64,000 nt of DNA from JBJMQS01 sp045802605 (GCA_045802605.1 JBJMQS010000073.1:202686-266685), one strand, 5' to 3'; shown: positions 33,600 to 42,176, numbered from the stretch's first letter. Translations and numbers: made by a program. The notes: a model not told the origin generated them from the sequence alone.

Positions 33600-34010
33600 A
33601 TGTACGAAACCTTTGACCATACCGCCGATCTTGGTTTGCGGATCCGGGCGGCCAACCAAGAAACCATGTTCGCCGAAGCCGGGCTGGCACTGACCGCTTG
33701 CCTCGTCGATGACATTGCAACCGTGCGGCCCTTGCAACGCGAAACCTTCGAAATCGCTGGCGATGACGCGGAGTATTTGCTCTTCGACTGGTTACGGGAA
33801 CTCTTGCTGCGATTCGAAACGCGCAAGATGCTTTTCTGTGATTTTCAGATCACCATGACGCCCAATGGCTTGTCGGCCAATGTTTCCGGCGAACCACTCG
33901 ACCCCGCGCGCCATCCTTTGGGGCACGAAGTGAAGGCAATTACCTATCACGGACTGAAGTGCGAGCGCGACGGCGACACTTGGCTGGCTGAGGTGATCGT
34001 CGATATTTGA
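33600..34010 (+). CDS. Archease, RtcB activation protein
   Basis: 136 residues. The N-terminal Y-E-T-F-D-H-T-A-D-L-G-L-R-I and the C-terminal V-K-A-I-T-Y-H-G-L with V-I-V-D-I are the signature elements of archease, with the metal-binding acidic residues D-H-T-A-D and the final Asp present. Archease speeds guanylylation and turnover of RtcB. Seven bases separate it from rtcB, confirming the pair. It diverges from the aspartic protease gene with about 100 bases between. Confidence 0.93.
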   Translation: MYETFDHTADLGLRIRAANQETMFAEAGLALTACLVDDIATVRPLQRETFEIAGDDAEYLLFDWLRELLLRFETRKMLFCDFQITMTPNGLSANVSGEPLDPARHPLGHEVKAITYHGLKCERDGDTWLAEVIVDI

Positions 34011-34017
34011 GGTTGCC

Positions 34018-35481
34018 ATGCAAAAAGAAGCTTACGGCGGGCCGTTGGAACAGGTCGGCCCGTGCTGCTGGAAGATTCCAAAAAGCTATCGGCCCGGCAT
34101 GCGCGTCGATGGCTTGATCTACGCCAATGAACGGCTACTCGATGCCATTCGTAAGGATCAAGCCCCGGAGCAGGTGGCCAACGTCGCGCACTTGCCCGGC
34201 ATTCAGCACGCCAGCTTGGCGATGCCCGATATTCACTGGGGCTACGGCTTCTGCATCGGGGGCGTCTGCGCGACCGATCCCAACGAAGGTGGCGTCATTT
34301 CGCCCGGCGGCGTGGGCTACGACATCAACTGCGGCGTGCGCCTCGTTAAAACCAATCTCTTTTATCGGGATGTGAAGTTCCATCTGCGCAATCTTGTCGA
34401 GACGCTGTTCAAGAATGTTCCGACGGGTGTTGGCCGATCGGGCAAATTCAAGTTCAACGCCAAGGAACTGCGCCGTCTCATGGGCGAAGGTGTGCAGTAT
34501 GTTTTGGGCCGCGGACTCGGTGAGGAGGTGGACCTCTCGCACATCGAAGCGGAAGGGCGGATCAATGGGGCTGACCCGGATTCTGTCAGCGATCATGCGT
34601 TGATGCGCGGGGCAGAGCAGTGCGGCACATTAGGTTCTGGGAATCATTTTCTCGAAGTGCAGGTCGTGGACTATATCGCCGATGCGGAGGTCGCCAAGGC
34701 TTTCGGGCTGGAAAAGGATCAGGTCTGCGTAATGATCCACTCGGGTTCGCGCGGACTCGGTTACCAAGTTTGCGACGATGCCCTGGTGTCGCTGCGCAAG
34801 GCGCCGGAGAAGTACGGCATTTCGTTGCCGGACCGGCAGTTGGCGTGCGCACCGGTCGATAGCCCCGAAGGCCGGCACTATCTCGGCGCCATGCGGGCGG
34901 CTGCGAACTTCGGCTTTTGCAATCGGCAATTGCTCATGCACCAGACTCGTGAAGTATTCAGCGAAGTCTTCGCTGATACGACAGACGATCTTGGGATGGA
35001 GTTGCTCTACGACGTTGCGCACAACATTGCTAAGCTTGAAGAGCACACCGTCGATGGCAAGAAAAAGAAAGTGTGGGTCCATCGCAAAGGTGCGACGCGG
35101 GCCTTCCCAGCCGGCCACCCCGAGGTGCCGGAGGCGTTTCGTGCCGTCGGGCAGCCGGTGATTATTCCCGGCGACATGGGCCGGGCGAGCTGGATCCTTG
35201 TGGGTCAGCAGGCGAGCATGGAGCAAACATTCGGGACGACTTGTCACGGGGCGGGCCGGGCGCTGAGCCGCACTGCATCGGTGAAGGACGCGAAGGGCCG
35301 CCGCATCGACCGCGAACTCGAAGCGCGCGGCGTGATTGCCCGCGCCCAAAGTTTGAAGGGCCTCGCGGAGGAACAGCCCGCGGCGTACAAGAATGTGGAT
35401 GATGTGGTCGATGTGGTTCACGAAGCGGGTTTGTCGAAGAAAGTCGCCCGCATGCGGCCCATCGGCGTGATCAAGGGCTAA
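34018..35481 (+). CDS. rtcB: RNA-splicing ligase RtcB
   Basis: 487 residues, standard length. M-P-D-I-H-W-G-Y-G-F, G-G-V-G-Y-D-I-N-C-G-V-R-L (metal-binding Asp and Cys), C-G-T-L-G-S-G-N-H-F-L-E-V, H-S-G-S-R-G-L-G and the guanylylated histidine in T-T-C-H-G-A-G-R-A-L-S-R near residue 410 are intact. RtcB joins 2',3'-cyclic phosphate or 3'-phosphate ends to 5'-OH RNA ends using GTP and Mn2+, in RNA repair. Its partner archease is just upstream. The sigma54 activator RtcR and the cyclase RtcA, common elsewhere, are absent. The stop overlaps the convergent Uma2 gene. Confidence 0.96.
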   Translation: MQKEAYGGPLEQVGPCCWKIPKSYRPGMRVDGLIYANERLLDAIRKDQAPEQVANVAHLPGIQHASLAMPDIHWGYGFCIGGVCATDPNEGGVISPGGVGYDINCGVRLVKTNLFYRDVKFHLRNLVETLFKNVPTGVGRSGKFKFNAKELRRLMGEGVQYVLGRGLGEEVDLSHIEAEGRINGADPDSVSDHALMRGAEQCGTLGSGNHFLEVQVVDYIADAEVAKAFGLEKDQVCVMIHSGSRGLGYQVCDDALVSLRKAPEKYGISLPDRQLACAPVDSPEGRHYLGAMRAAANFGFCNRQLLMHQTREVFSEVFADTTDDLGMELLYDVAHNIAKLEEHTVDGKKKKVWVHRKGATRAFPAGHPEVPEAFRAVGQPVIIPGDMGRASWILVGQQASMEQTFGTTCHGAGRALSRTASVKDAKGRRIDRELEARGVIARAQSLKGLAEEQPAAYKNVDDVVDVVHEAGLSKKVARMRPIGVIKG

Positions 35482-36041
35482 CGCGGCAAGTCGCGGAACA
35501 GTTGCGATAGCGTTACGGAAAATCCGGGCAAAATGTCAGGAATGGTCAGCGCATCGCCGTTATGAATTACTTGAGGTAATTCATCAGGGCGGAACACCGT
35601 CGCTGCCCAAGCTGCAGGATCTAGAACAACAACAACATTGACACCTGCTTGGAGATACTCATTTACCTTGGCGAGAACCTCAACCCAGCGATCGCTTGGA
35701 GATCGAACTTCGGCGATTAGCTCGGGGGGTGGCCCGATGATATCGGGCAGTATTGCCTCTTTTGGCACTCGGGCATAACTCCAAAAGGCGACATCTGCGC
35801 CACGGACGCGATCAGGATTTCTACGCACGAGAACAAAAGTGTCATTCGATGCAACCCGGCCAAGATCGTTCTGCAAAATGTGCTGCGTCAAATAATATGC
35901 GACGAGATTAGCCACACAGCCATGCGGAGTTTTGGGCACTGGCAACTCCTTGACCTCGCCGTCGATCAATTCCACATACTCGCCGCCATGCGCTTTCGCG
36001 AACTCTTCGGCGGTCAGGAGTTTCGGAGTTTGCGTGCTCAT
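35478..36041 (-). CDS. Uma2-family (DUF820) putative nuclease
   Basis: 187 residues from the ATG at 36041, which has GAGGT upstream. The T-A-E-E-F-A-K start, Y-V-E-L-I-D-G-E-V, the acidic P-D-R-V-R-G-A-D-V-A-F-W, P-P-E-L-I-A-E-V-R-S-P-S-D and the V-N-E-Y-L-Q-A-G-V-N-V-V-V-V-L-D-P block are the standard elements of the Uma2 family, which has a PD-(D/E)XK nuclease fold. Members are numerous in planctomycetes and cyanobacteria, and their biological substrate is not known. The last four bases overlap the stop of rtcB. Confidence 0.88.
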   Translation of the reverse strand: MSTQTPKLLTAEEFAKAHGGEYVELIDGEVKELPVPKTPHGCVANLVAYYLTQHILQNDLGRVASNDTFVLVRRNPDRVRGADVAFWSYARVPKEAILPDIIGPPPELIAEVRSPSDRWVEVLAKVNEYLQAGVNVVVVLDPAAWAATVFRPDELPQVIHNGDALTIPDILPGFSVTLSQLFRDLPR

Positions 36042-36194
36042 GGATAAACCTCGCGCTCGTTCAGGAATGTAGCATTTGCGCATTTTTCTCACCAGATCAG
36101 CCAAGTAGGCCCGATTCGTAATAACTCCTCAATTGACAGGTGGTTGTGGCCCTTTTAGGTTAACTGCATCTAGAATCGCATTGAGGAGTTGCGC

Positions 36195-36950
36195 GTGCAA
36201 AGCCGGCCTATCATTGGCATTCCCACTCAGACCCAAGAAGCGGTCCCCGGGAAATTGCCGCGCTGCTGGATTATGTCGCAGCGCTACATCAATGTTCTGG
36301 CCGATGTCGGTGCGGCGCCCTGGTTGATTCCGCTCGTTCATAATGACAAAGAGACTTTGCGATCGATTTACGATCGGCTCGATGGCTTGTTCCTCACCGG
36401 CGGCGTGGATGTCGATCCCTCGCGCTACGGTGAAGCCAAGCATCCGCTTTGCGGGCGCACGGATGCCGATCGTGATGCGACCGAATTGCAACTCGTGCAG
36501 TGGGCGATCGCGGATGGCAAGCCGATCTTGGCCGTATGCCGAGGATTCCAAGTTTTGAACGTGGCGTTCGGCGGCACCCTGTTTCAGGACGTCGGCGAGC
36601 AATACCCGCAGGCGATCAAGCACGACCACTTTCCGAAAGAAGATGGCAAGCCGCCACGGGATTACCTGTCGCACCAGGTGCGGCTCGCACCCGACTCCCG
36701 GCTGGCGAAATATCTGGGCGCGGATCATACGCCGGTCAACAGCATGCACCACCAGGGCATCAAACGCCTCGCCCCCGGCCTGGCCGCCAACGCCTGGGCC
36801 CCCGATGGTTTGATCGAGGGAATTGAGGGCACCAACGGTCAATTCCTGATCGCGGTGCAGTGGCACCCGGAAGAATTGGCCCATTCCGACTCCGGTATGA
36901 AGCGTTTGTTCACCGCATTCATTGAAGCGTCGGCGGTTCATAAGCCATAA
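36195..36950 (+). CDS. Gamma-glutamyl-gamma-aminobutyrate hydrolase-type class I amidotransferase (C26)
   Basis: 251 residues from the GTG at 36195, six bases after GAGGAG; a TTG at 36189 is less well placed. I-I-G-I-P-T-Q-T, L-F-L-T-G-G-V-D-V-D-P, the nucleophile C115 in A-V-C-R-G-F-Q-V-L-N, S-M-H-H-Q-G-I-K and the His-Glu of V-Q-W-H-P-E-E form the class I glutamine amidotransferase triad in PuuD-like order. PuuD hydrolyses gamma-glutamyl-GABA in putrescine breakdown; in this context, with an ATP-grasp ligase nearby, another gamma-glutamyl amide is equally possible. Confidence 0.9.
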   Translation: MQSRPIIGIPTQTQEAVPGKLPRCWIMSQRYINVLADVGAAPWLIPLVHNDKETLRSIYDRLDGLFLTGGVDVDPSRYGEAKHPLCGRTDADRDATELQLVQWAIADGKPILAVCRGFQVLNVAFGGTLFQDVGEQYPQAIKHDHFPKEDGKPPRDYLSHQVRLAPDSRLAKYLGADHTPVNSMHHQGIKRLAPGLAANAWAPDGLIEGIEGTNGQFLIAVQWHPEELAHSDSGMKRLFTAFIEASAVHKP

Positions 36951-37002
36951 TTGTCTTTCCGCGGCAGGAAGTCGCCACCGGACTTCTCACCACGGACCAC
37001 TC

Positions 37003-37722
37003 ATGCATCGCGAACAACACACCTGGCATAGCCCGACACTTGGCCGGCAAATGGATCTGTTGATCCACGGGCACGCCGGCGCCCGCATGATCGTCTTCCC
37101 GACCTCCAAAGGTTGGATGAACGAATGGGAAGACCGCGGGATGATGCGGGCGCTGGGCGAACACATTCATAATGGCTGGCTGCAGATCTACAGCGTCTCG
37201 AGTGTCGATGCCGAGAGCTGGTACGCGTATCACAAGTGGCCCGGCGATCGCGCCTGGCGGCATGAGCTTTACGATCGATATTTGGTCAATGAGGTGCTGC
37301 CGTTCTCGCGGTGGAAGAATCCGAATCCGTTTTGCATCACCGCTGGGGCGAGCTTCGGCGCATTTCATGCGCTGACCTTAACGCTAAAACACCCGGATCA
37401 GATTCAACGCGTCATCTCGATGTCGGGTCTGTGCGATATCCGCCGCTTCTTAAGCGGATACCATGACGAGAACGTGTACTTCAATAACCCGACCGAGTTC
37501 ATCGAACGCGAGCACGATCCGCAGCGACTGGCCGATCTGCGAAAACAAGACATCATCCTGGCCGTCGGCAAAGATGATGGACTGCGCGGACAAAACGAAC
37601 ACCTGTCGAGTCTGCTTTGGGGGAAGGGGATTGGCAACGCACTTCGATTCTGGGACGGCTGGTCGCACGATTGGCCGTATTGGCAGAAGATGATGCGGCT
37701 CTACGTCGGCGGACACGATTAA
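37003..37722 (+). CDS. Alpha/beta-hydrolase, esterase D-like family
   Basis: 239 residues from the ATG at 37003. The fold's elements are visible: D-L-L-I-H-G-H-A-G-A-R-M-I-V-F-P, the nucleophile elbow G-A-S-F-G near residues 115-119, an acidic candidate in V-G-K-D-D and the final His in S-H-D-W-P-Y-W. It is similar to small esterase-family proteins related to S-formylglutathione hydrolase, and lacks a signal peptide. It sits between an amidotransferase and an ATP-grasp gene on the same strand. The substrate is not known. Confidence 0.85.
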   Translation: MHREQHTWHSPTLGRQMDLLIHGHAGARMIVFPTSKGWMNEWEDRGMMRALGEHIHNGWLQIYSVSSVDAESWYAYHKWPGDRAWRHELYDRYLVNEVLPFSRWKNPNPFCITAGASFGAFHALTLTLKHPDQIQRVISMSGLCDIRRFLSGYHDENVYFNNPTEFIEREHDPQRLADLRKQDIILAVGKDDGLRGQNEHLSSLLWGKGIGNALRFWDGWSHDWPYWQKMMRLYVGGHD

Positions 37723-37746
37723 GATTAGCTTCGTATCCTGGCATCT

Positions 37747-37816
37747 GTAGCCGTGGGCTTCAGCCCGCGTGGCACAAGCGATTGCCAGGACGCGCGGGCT
37801 AAAGCCCGCGGCTACA
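37747..37816 (-). repeat. 70-bp palindromic repeat, copy D
   Basis: Arms GTAGCCGTGGGCTTCAGCCC and GGGCTAAAGCCCGCGGCTAC; the centre CACAAGCGATTGCCAGG is in the inverted orientation, like copy B. It fills the gap between the esterase and ATP-grasp genes, ending 27 bases before the latter's start. Confidence 0.84.
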
Positions 37817-37842
37817 AAAGCGAAATGCACGGAGGGGATGGC

Positions 37843-38757
37843 ATGAAGGTCGGTTTGCTGGTCGGCAGGGAATGGTCGTTTCCGCCGGTGTTCATCGAGG
37901 CGGTCAATGCTCGCAACGCAGGCGTGACGGCCGAATACGTCATGCTCGGCGGCACCAAGATGACCGAGCCCATTCCTTACTCGGTGATTGTCGATCGAAT
38001 CTCGCATGAAGTGCCGTACTATCGTTCGTATTTGAAGCATGCGGTGCTCCAGGGCGTCCGCGTGATCAACAACCCGTTCATGTGGACGGCCGACGATAAG
38101 TTTTTCGGCGCGTCGTTGGCCACGAAACTCGGCATCGCGCATCCCAAAACGATGGTGCTGCCGAACAAAGACTACGTGCCTGGCATCATTCGCGGTGAGA
38201 GCTTGCGCAACCTCATTTACCCGTTCGACTGGGAATACGTCCTCAGCTACATCGGCTTGCCCTGCGTGCTCAAAGACGCGCACGGTGGTGGATGGAAGGG
38301 TGTGTATATCTGCAACACCAAAGAGGAATTGATTCGCAATTACGACGCGTCGGGCTTGATGACGATGGTCATTCAGGAGTTCATTCATTGGGACGCTTAT
38401 GTGCGCTGCATGTGCCTTGGGCAGGAGAAAGTGCTCGCCATGCCATACGACCCGAAGGAGCGGCGCTACCTGCCGGAAGACACTTACATAGACCCATCGC
38501 TGAAGACGAGAATTATCGACGATTCATTGAAATTGTGTCGAGCGCTCGGCTACGACATGAACACCACGGAATGGGCTGTTCGCGACGGCGTGCCCTATGC
38601 CATCGACTTCATGAACCCCGCGCCAGACATGGACGTGAACTCGATCACCAAGCCATACCACCTTTGGTGCGTCGAGCACATGACTGACATGGTCATCCGA
38701 TACGCCAAGAGTCCAAAGCCGCAACTGGCGGAAACGCGGTGGTCCAGCCTTTTCTAA
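37843..38757 (+). CDS. ATP-grasp family ligase
   Basis: 304 residues from the ATG at 37843, which has GGAGG seven bases upstream; the longer open frame runs into repeat D. The N-terminal half has a small Rossmann-like start (V-G-L-L-V-G-R-E-W) and F-G-A-S-L-A-T-K-L-G-I-A-H-P-K-T, then P-C-V-L-K-D-A-H-G-G-G-W-K-G-V-Y, the ATP-binding strand and glycine loop, I-Q-E-F-I-H-W-D-A-Y-V-R, and the metal site in Y-A-I-D-F-M-N-P-A-P-D. This matches RimK-like carboxylate-amine ligases that activate a carboxylate as acyl phosphate. Product unknown. Confidence 0.82.
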   Translation: MKVGLLVGREWSFPPVFIEAVNARNAGVTAEYVMLGGTKMTEPIPYSVIVDRISHEVPYYRSYLKHAVLQGVRVINNPFMWTADDKFFGASLATKLGIAHPKTMVLPNKDYVPGIIRGESLRNLIYPFDWEYVLSYIGLPCVLKDAHGGGWKGVYICNTKEELIRNYDASGLMTMVIQEFIHWDAYVRCMCLGQEKVLAMPYDPKERRYLPEDTYIDPSLKTRIIDDSLKLCRALGYDMNTTEWAVRDGVPYAIDFMNPAPDMDVNSITKPYHLWCVEHMTDMVIRYAKSPKPQLAETRWSSLF

Positions 38758-38780
38758 TCGCTTGCTTTGTCTCGATTCAA

Positions 38781-40865
38781 TTACTTGCCGTTCGGAACCT
38801 GCGTCGGTGCCGGCAGCGGAATCGCGTTCTGCGCCGGATCGGCCGGCGGGTACGCCGAATTGGTCGGCTTGCCGACCTGCAACTCAGTCAGCGGCGGCAA
38901 ATTCCCCGTGAGTGGATCGTGACAAGTCGGGCCGCCCGGCGGCAGTGCCGGACGCTCACGCAATTCCAGTGCTGCCGAGCGCTGCCGTTGATGCTCGACT
39001 GCGCGAACCTGGGCAGCGGCGGGCAATGGACCGTCAGACACCTGCACCGCGTCAAACGACATGATCGTGCCTTTGGCGAACTGGAAGGCGGCGATGCGAT
39101 TGTTGTAATTGACGATCGACGTATATTCGGACGCCAAAGAGTCGGCGAAGTTTCGCTGAGCTTCGAGCAGCACATCCAGCGTGCCGCGTCCCACGCGATA
39201 TTCCTGGAACCGCAATGCAAGTTGGCGAGCGTTCGCCTCGCGCTGAGCGCGATTCGCCTGGATGGTGGCGTAGTATTCCTGCAATTCGCGGTAGGAGACG
39301 GCGAGCAAGTGCTCCGCTTTGCGTTCCTGATCCTTGAGCTGATAGTAGCTGCGAGCGAGATTCAACTTCGCCACGCGAATCTGGGAATGCGTGTCGCGGT
39401 AACCCAGCGGCACGTCGAGCCGCAGGCCCATCGTCCACGAGTTGAATTCGTTGTCCGCCAGGCTCGCCAGCGCGTTGCCGGGAACTGGGACTTGATTGCC
39501 GGCCGCATCGGTCGAGAAGCCCGACACCGGCCCGCCGTCTAACCGGGTGCCGATGCCATTGATGTCATAGTTGGCAAAGAAGCGGAGATCCGGTTTCAAG
39601 AAATTCTTCTGCATCAGCAAGTCGAGCTGGCGAAACTTCAGGTCTTGCCGCGCCAGAATCAACTCGGGGCGGTAACTCAAGGATTCGGTCAGTGACGCAC
39701 ACCAATCGGGGCGGAACTCGGCCAGCGTTGGCATGTCACTCGGTACGATTCGCTTGCAGTCGTCGATTGGCAAGCCGAGCAAACCGCGCAATTGTCGTTC
39801 GCGATCGAGCACCTGACCCAAGGCGGTAATGCGCTGAGATCGGAATAACTCGTACTGGGCGCGTGTTTGTTCGAGGTCTTGCTGTCGCAAGCCACCGACT
39901 TGGAAGCGGGCTTCGTTGAGGCGATAGGCCTCGAACGCCTGGCGCAAACCTTGTTCGCGGCTAAAGAGCGTAAAATACGCTCCGTAAAGATTCCAGTAGG
40001 CGTACTCCACGTTTAACAACATGAAGTTGACGTTGCGCTCAAACTCGACCCGTGACTGGTCGTAGCGCAAGCGAGTAATCAGCACACCTTCCACCCGGCC
40101 GCCACCCGGCGAACGAACGCCCTGGAGTGTCAATGCGCCGGGATGGCTCACCAACAATTGATTGATCTCGACGCCGAGGCCTTGCAATAGGGGCTGTTCA
40201 AAAGCGACCTGGGCGCGTGGCTTCCAAGTTGGGTTTGTGATGACCTGCCCGGGCTGCGTCGGTGGGTTGTTCAAAAAGCTGTAGTCGTTGCTCAGCGTAA
40301 TGCCGGCGACACCACCAGTGGGCAGGAACTTGTACAAGCCCGTGCTTACCGAAGCATTGTCGCCGTTTTGAAAGCTCTGCAAGATGTTGCCGGTTGCGTC
40401 GTCGCGCTTGGTCCAGGTGACTGAGGTCACCCATCTCATATCGAACTTGGATAGCGAAGCATCGATGTCGGCGCCGCTGATGGCCGGATCAAGTGCTAGG
40501 ACGCGGATCGCGTCGCTGGTGCCGACGAAGCGGCCGTTGAATTGCAAGAGGTTATCGTTGACGATGCCGGGAAACAAACTGCTCTGGGAACCGACGTTGC
40601 CTTGCTCCAATGCGATCGCGATGGCTTCGGCCAGGCTCATGTAACGAATCTGGCGATCCGTGTCGTTTACCGTCATGGGAGGCGGTGTATTTCGCGTGCC
40701 CGGAACGATCGTCCCGTGTGGATTGTTCTCGAGGTCGCCGGGCATCCCCAGTTCATTCACGTAATGTTCGTGGTCGCTGGGAGACATGTAAATGGTCTGA
40801 CCGCACCCGGACAATCCAAGGGCTGCGACCAGCGCGACAGCTAGTCTCGCATTCCAGCGATTCAT
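38781..40865 (-). CDS. TolC-family outer-membrane efflux lipoprotein
   Basis: 694 residues. A lipobox L-S-G-C at residues 18-21 follows an N-terminal hydrophobic stretch, so it should be lipid-anchored. Two large repeated helical-hairpin regions show TolC traits: E-Y-A-Y-W-N-L-Y-G-A-Y, N-E-A-R-F-Q-V-G-G-L-R-Q-Q-D-L-E-Q, then Y-R-P-E-L-I-L-A-R-Q-D-L and Y-R-V-G-R-G-T-L-D-V-L-L-E-A-Q. Such proteins are trimeric outer-membrane exit ducts for efflux pumps or type I secretion. Pump and adaptor genes are not in the window. It is about 200 residues longer than E. coli TolC, with an N-terminal extension and a Pro-rich tail. It is convergent with the ATP-grasp gene, 23 bases apart. Confidence 0.92.
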   Translation of the reverse strand: MNRWNARLAVALVAALGLSGCGQTIYMSPSDHEHYVNELGMPGDLENNPHGTIVPGTRNTPPPMTVNDTDRQIRYMSLAEAIAIALEQGNVGSQSSLFPGIVNDNLLQFNGRFVGTSDAIRVLALDPAISGADIDASLSKFDMRWVTSVTWTKRDDATGNILQSFQNGDNASVSTGLYKFLPTGGVAGITLSNDYSFLNNPPTQPGQVITNPTWKPRAQVAFEQPLLQGLGVEINQLLVSHPGALTLQGVRSPGGGRVEGVLITRLRYDQSRVEFERNVNFMLLNVEYAYWNLYGAYFTLFSREQGLRQAFEAYRLNEARFQVGGLRQQDLEQTRAQYELFRSQRITALGQVLDRERQLRGLLGLPIDDCKRIVPSDMPTLAEFRPDWCASLTESLSYRPELILARQDLKFRQLDLLMQKNFLKPDLRFFANYDINGIGTRLDGGPVSGFSTDAAGNQVPVPGNALASLADNEFNSWTMGLRLDVPLGYRDTHSQIRVAKLNLARSYYQLKDQERKAEHLLAVSYRELQEYYATIQANRAQREANARQLALRFQEYRVGRGTLDVLLEAQRNFADSLASEYTSIVNYNNRIAAFQFAKGTIMSFDAVQVSDGPLPAAAQVRAVEHQRQRSAALELRERPALPPGGPTCHDPLTGNLPPLTELQVGKPTNSAYPPADPAQNAIPLPAPTQVPNGK

Positions 40866-41216
40866 GGTCTTCCCCGCCTACACGATTCGCTCGCCCGGAC
40901 CCCCTTGGCGTGCGAACCGTTGGTCCCCCATCTAACACCGCGCAACCTCACTCTGACCGCATGGTGCGAAAGAGTAACGGTTGTATCGGCTCTCCCGGTC
41001 AGGAAAGTTCTGTCGAGTTTTCCGGACAGGAGCGGCAAGCCAATCGCAAATGATGGGGTTTCGTTCAAGTCCAAAATCGGAAAAAAGTGGTCAGTGGCTT
41101 GTGGTCAGTAGTCAGAGAAGACAAGAAAAGATCGAGCAATGTGTGTACGAAATACAAAACCCGAGCGGATTAGTGCTCGGGCTTGTTGAATTTGATCTAT
41201 CTTAACTGACCACTGA
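40866..41216. other. Intergenic region with repeat pair and hairpin
   Basis: Between two minus-strand genes. The part next to the efflux gene should contain its promoter. From 41087 to 41221 lie the arms of a GGTCAGT-type repeat with a terminator hairpin between them. The short plus-strand frames here are not convincing genes. Confidence 0.5.
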
Positions 41217-41221
41217 CTATT
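41086..41221. repeat. GGTCAGT-type inverted repeat, copy 2
   Basis: Left arm AAAAAGTGGTCAGTGGCTTG with GTGGTCAGTAGTCAG (41085-41117); right arm AACTGACCACTGAC (41204-41217) and a T-run, the reverse complement of the left start. Unlike copy 1 the arms are about 85 bases apart. The right arm overlaps the stop codon of the coiled-coil protein gene (41217-41219). Confidence 0.72.
41156..41181 (-). terminator. Probable Rho-independent terminator of the coiled-coil protein gene
   Basis: Read on the minus strand, the stem CCCGAGC/GCTCGGG (41175-41181 with 41160-41166, loop of eight) is followed by TTTTG. It lies about 35 bases downstream of the coiled-coil gene stop. The T-run is short. Confidence 0.65.
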
Positions 41222-42176
41222 TTTGCCCGCCGAAGAAACGCTTCATGAAGCCCGCATCTTTGTCAGTTTCTGCGGGCGCGTTCGTGGCCGCCGTGGAACC
41301 GCCTGCCTTCGGCGTCGAGGTTCCAGTCTGCCGACGTTGCAGAGCGGCCAGCTTATCCTTGAGCGTCGAATCGCCGCGCTGCATGGCATCCAAGTCCGAA
41401 TGGACCTCCGCCTGAAGGCGCTGCAGTTCCATGCGCTGGCGCGCCATTTCCGCGCGTTCCCGCGACATCGACACTTCCATCTCGCGCATTTGCCGCTCGA
41501 AATCGCTTTGATCTTCGACGTGCTGCTTTTTCTCGTCTTCCAGTGCTCGCCGCAGAAGGGTGATCTGGCAGCGCTCTTTTTCCAACTCGTCCGCCATGCG
41601 GGCCAATTCTTCGTCGGTTGGGGCGGGCGGGGGGACATCGGCAATTTGCTTCTCTAGCTCAGCCACACGCGCGGTCAGCGAGTGAATGAGATCATCGCGC
41701 TCTCGAACCGCGGCCAAAAGCTCCTCGTGGTCGCCATTCGACGCGTTCGTCTGGGCATATTGCAGATGTTGCTCAAGCTGTTGGATCTGTTCAGTCAGAA
41801 GGCGAACGGTGTCTTCCCGCTCGAAAAGCTTGATTTCGAGCTCGTCTGAATTGCCATTCCCGCCTTGGCTCAGCCGGTCATTAAGCTCCGCCTCGCGAAC
41901 TGACCATTCCCGGGTCTGCCGCTCGTGGACCTCTTCCTGGGCTATCGCCTGTTCGATGAGTGCCCGAAGTTGCTGGTTTTCAGTCCGCAGTTGTTCGATT
42001 TGATGGTTCACGGCATTCGCCAGATCGCCGGGTAAGGGCGTCCTGCTATTAATGTTGGAGCGTGGTGGGCTCTCGCCTGGTCCGCGGCCAGCGACTGATT
42101 CCTCAGTGTTTTCCCCTAGCTCGGCCTCTAATCCGAGGTGGGAGAGCTCAGAGGGTTTCGTTTTGGGACTTGCCAT
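41217..42176 (-). CDS. Coiled-coil protein of unknown function
   Basis: 319 residues with no signal peptide. After a disordered start (about 1-50) residues ~55-180 and ~195-285 are heptad-rich, for example H-Q-I-E-Q-L-R-T-E-N-Q-Q-L-R and D-E-L-E-K-E-R-C-Q-I-T-L-L-R-R-A-L-E, so long coiled coils are expected. The last 40 residues are Ala/Thr-rich, ending F-M-K-R-F-F-G-G-Q-K, an amphipathic tail that might bind a membrane or partner. No enzymatic domain is recognised. A structural or scaffold role is likely. Confidence 0.72.
   Translation of the reverse strand: MASPKTKPSELSHLGLEAELGENTEESVAGRGPGESPPRSNINSRTPLPGDLANAVNHQIEQLRTENQQLRALIEQAIAQEEVHERQTREWSVREAELNDRLSQGGNGNSDELEIKLFEREDTVRLLTEQIQQLEQHLQYAQTNASNGDHEELLAAVRERDDLIHSLTARVAELEKQIADVPPPAPTDEELARMADELEKERCQITLLRRALEDEKKQHVEDQSDFERQMREMEVSMSRERAEMARQRMELQRLQAEVHSDLDAMQRGDSTLKDKLAALQRRQTGTSTPKAGGSTAATNAPAETDKDAGFMKRFFGGQK

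Noticed and set aside
37765..37790. TGGCAC...TTGC as a sigma54 promoter
   Set aside because: It is part of the repeat centre, GG and GC are eleven rather than ten bases apart, and the same string occurs in other copies unrelated to gene starts.
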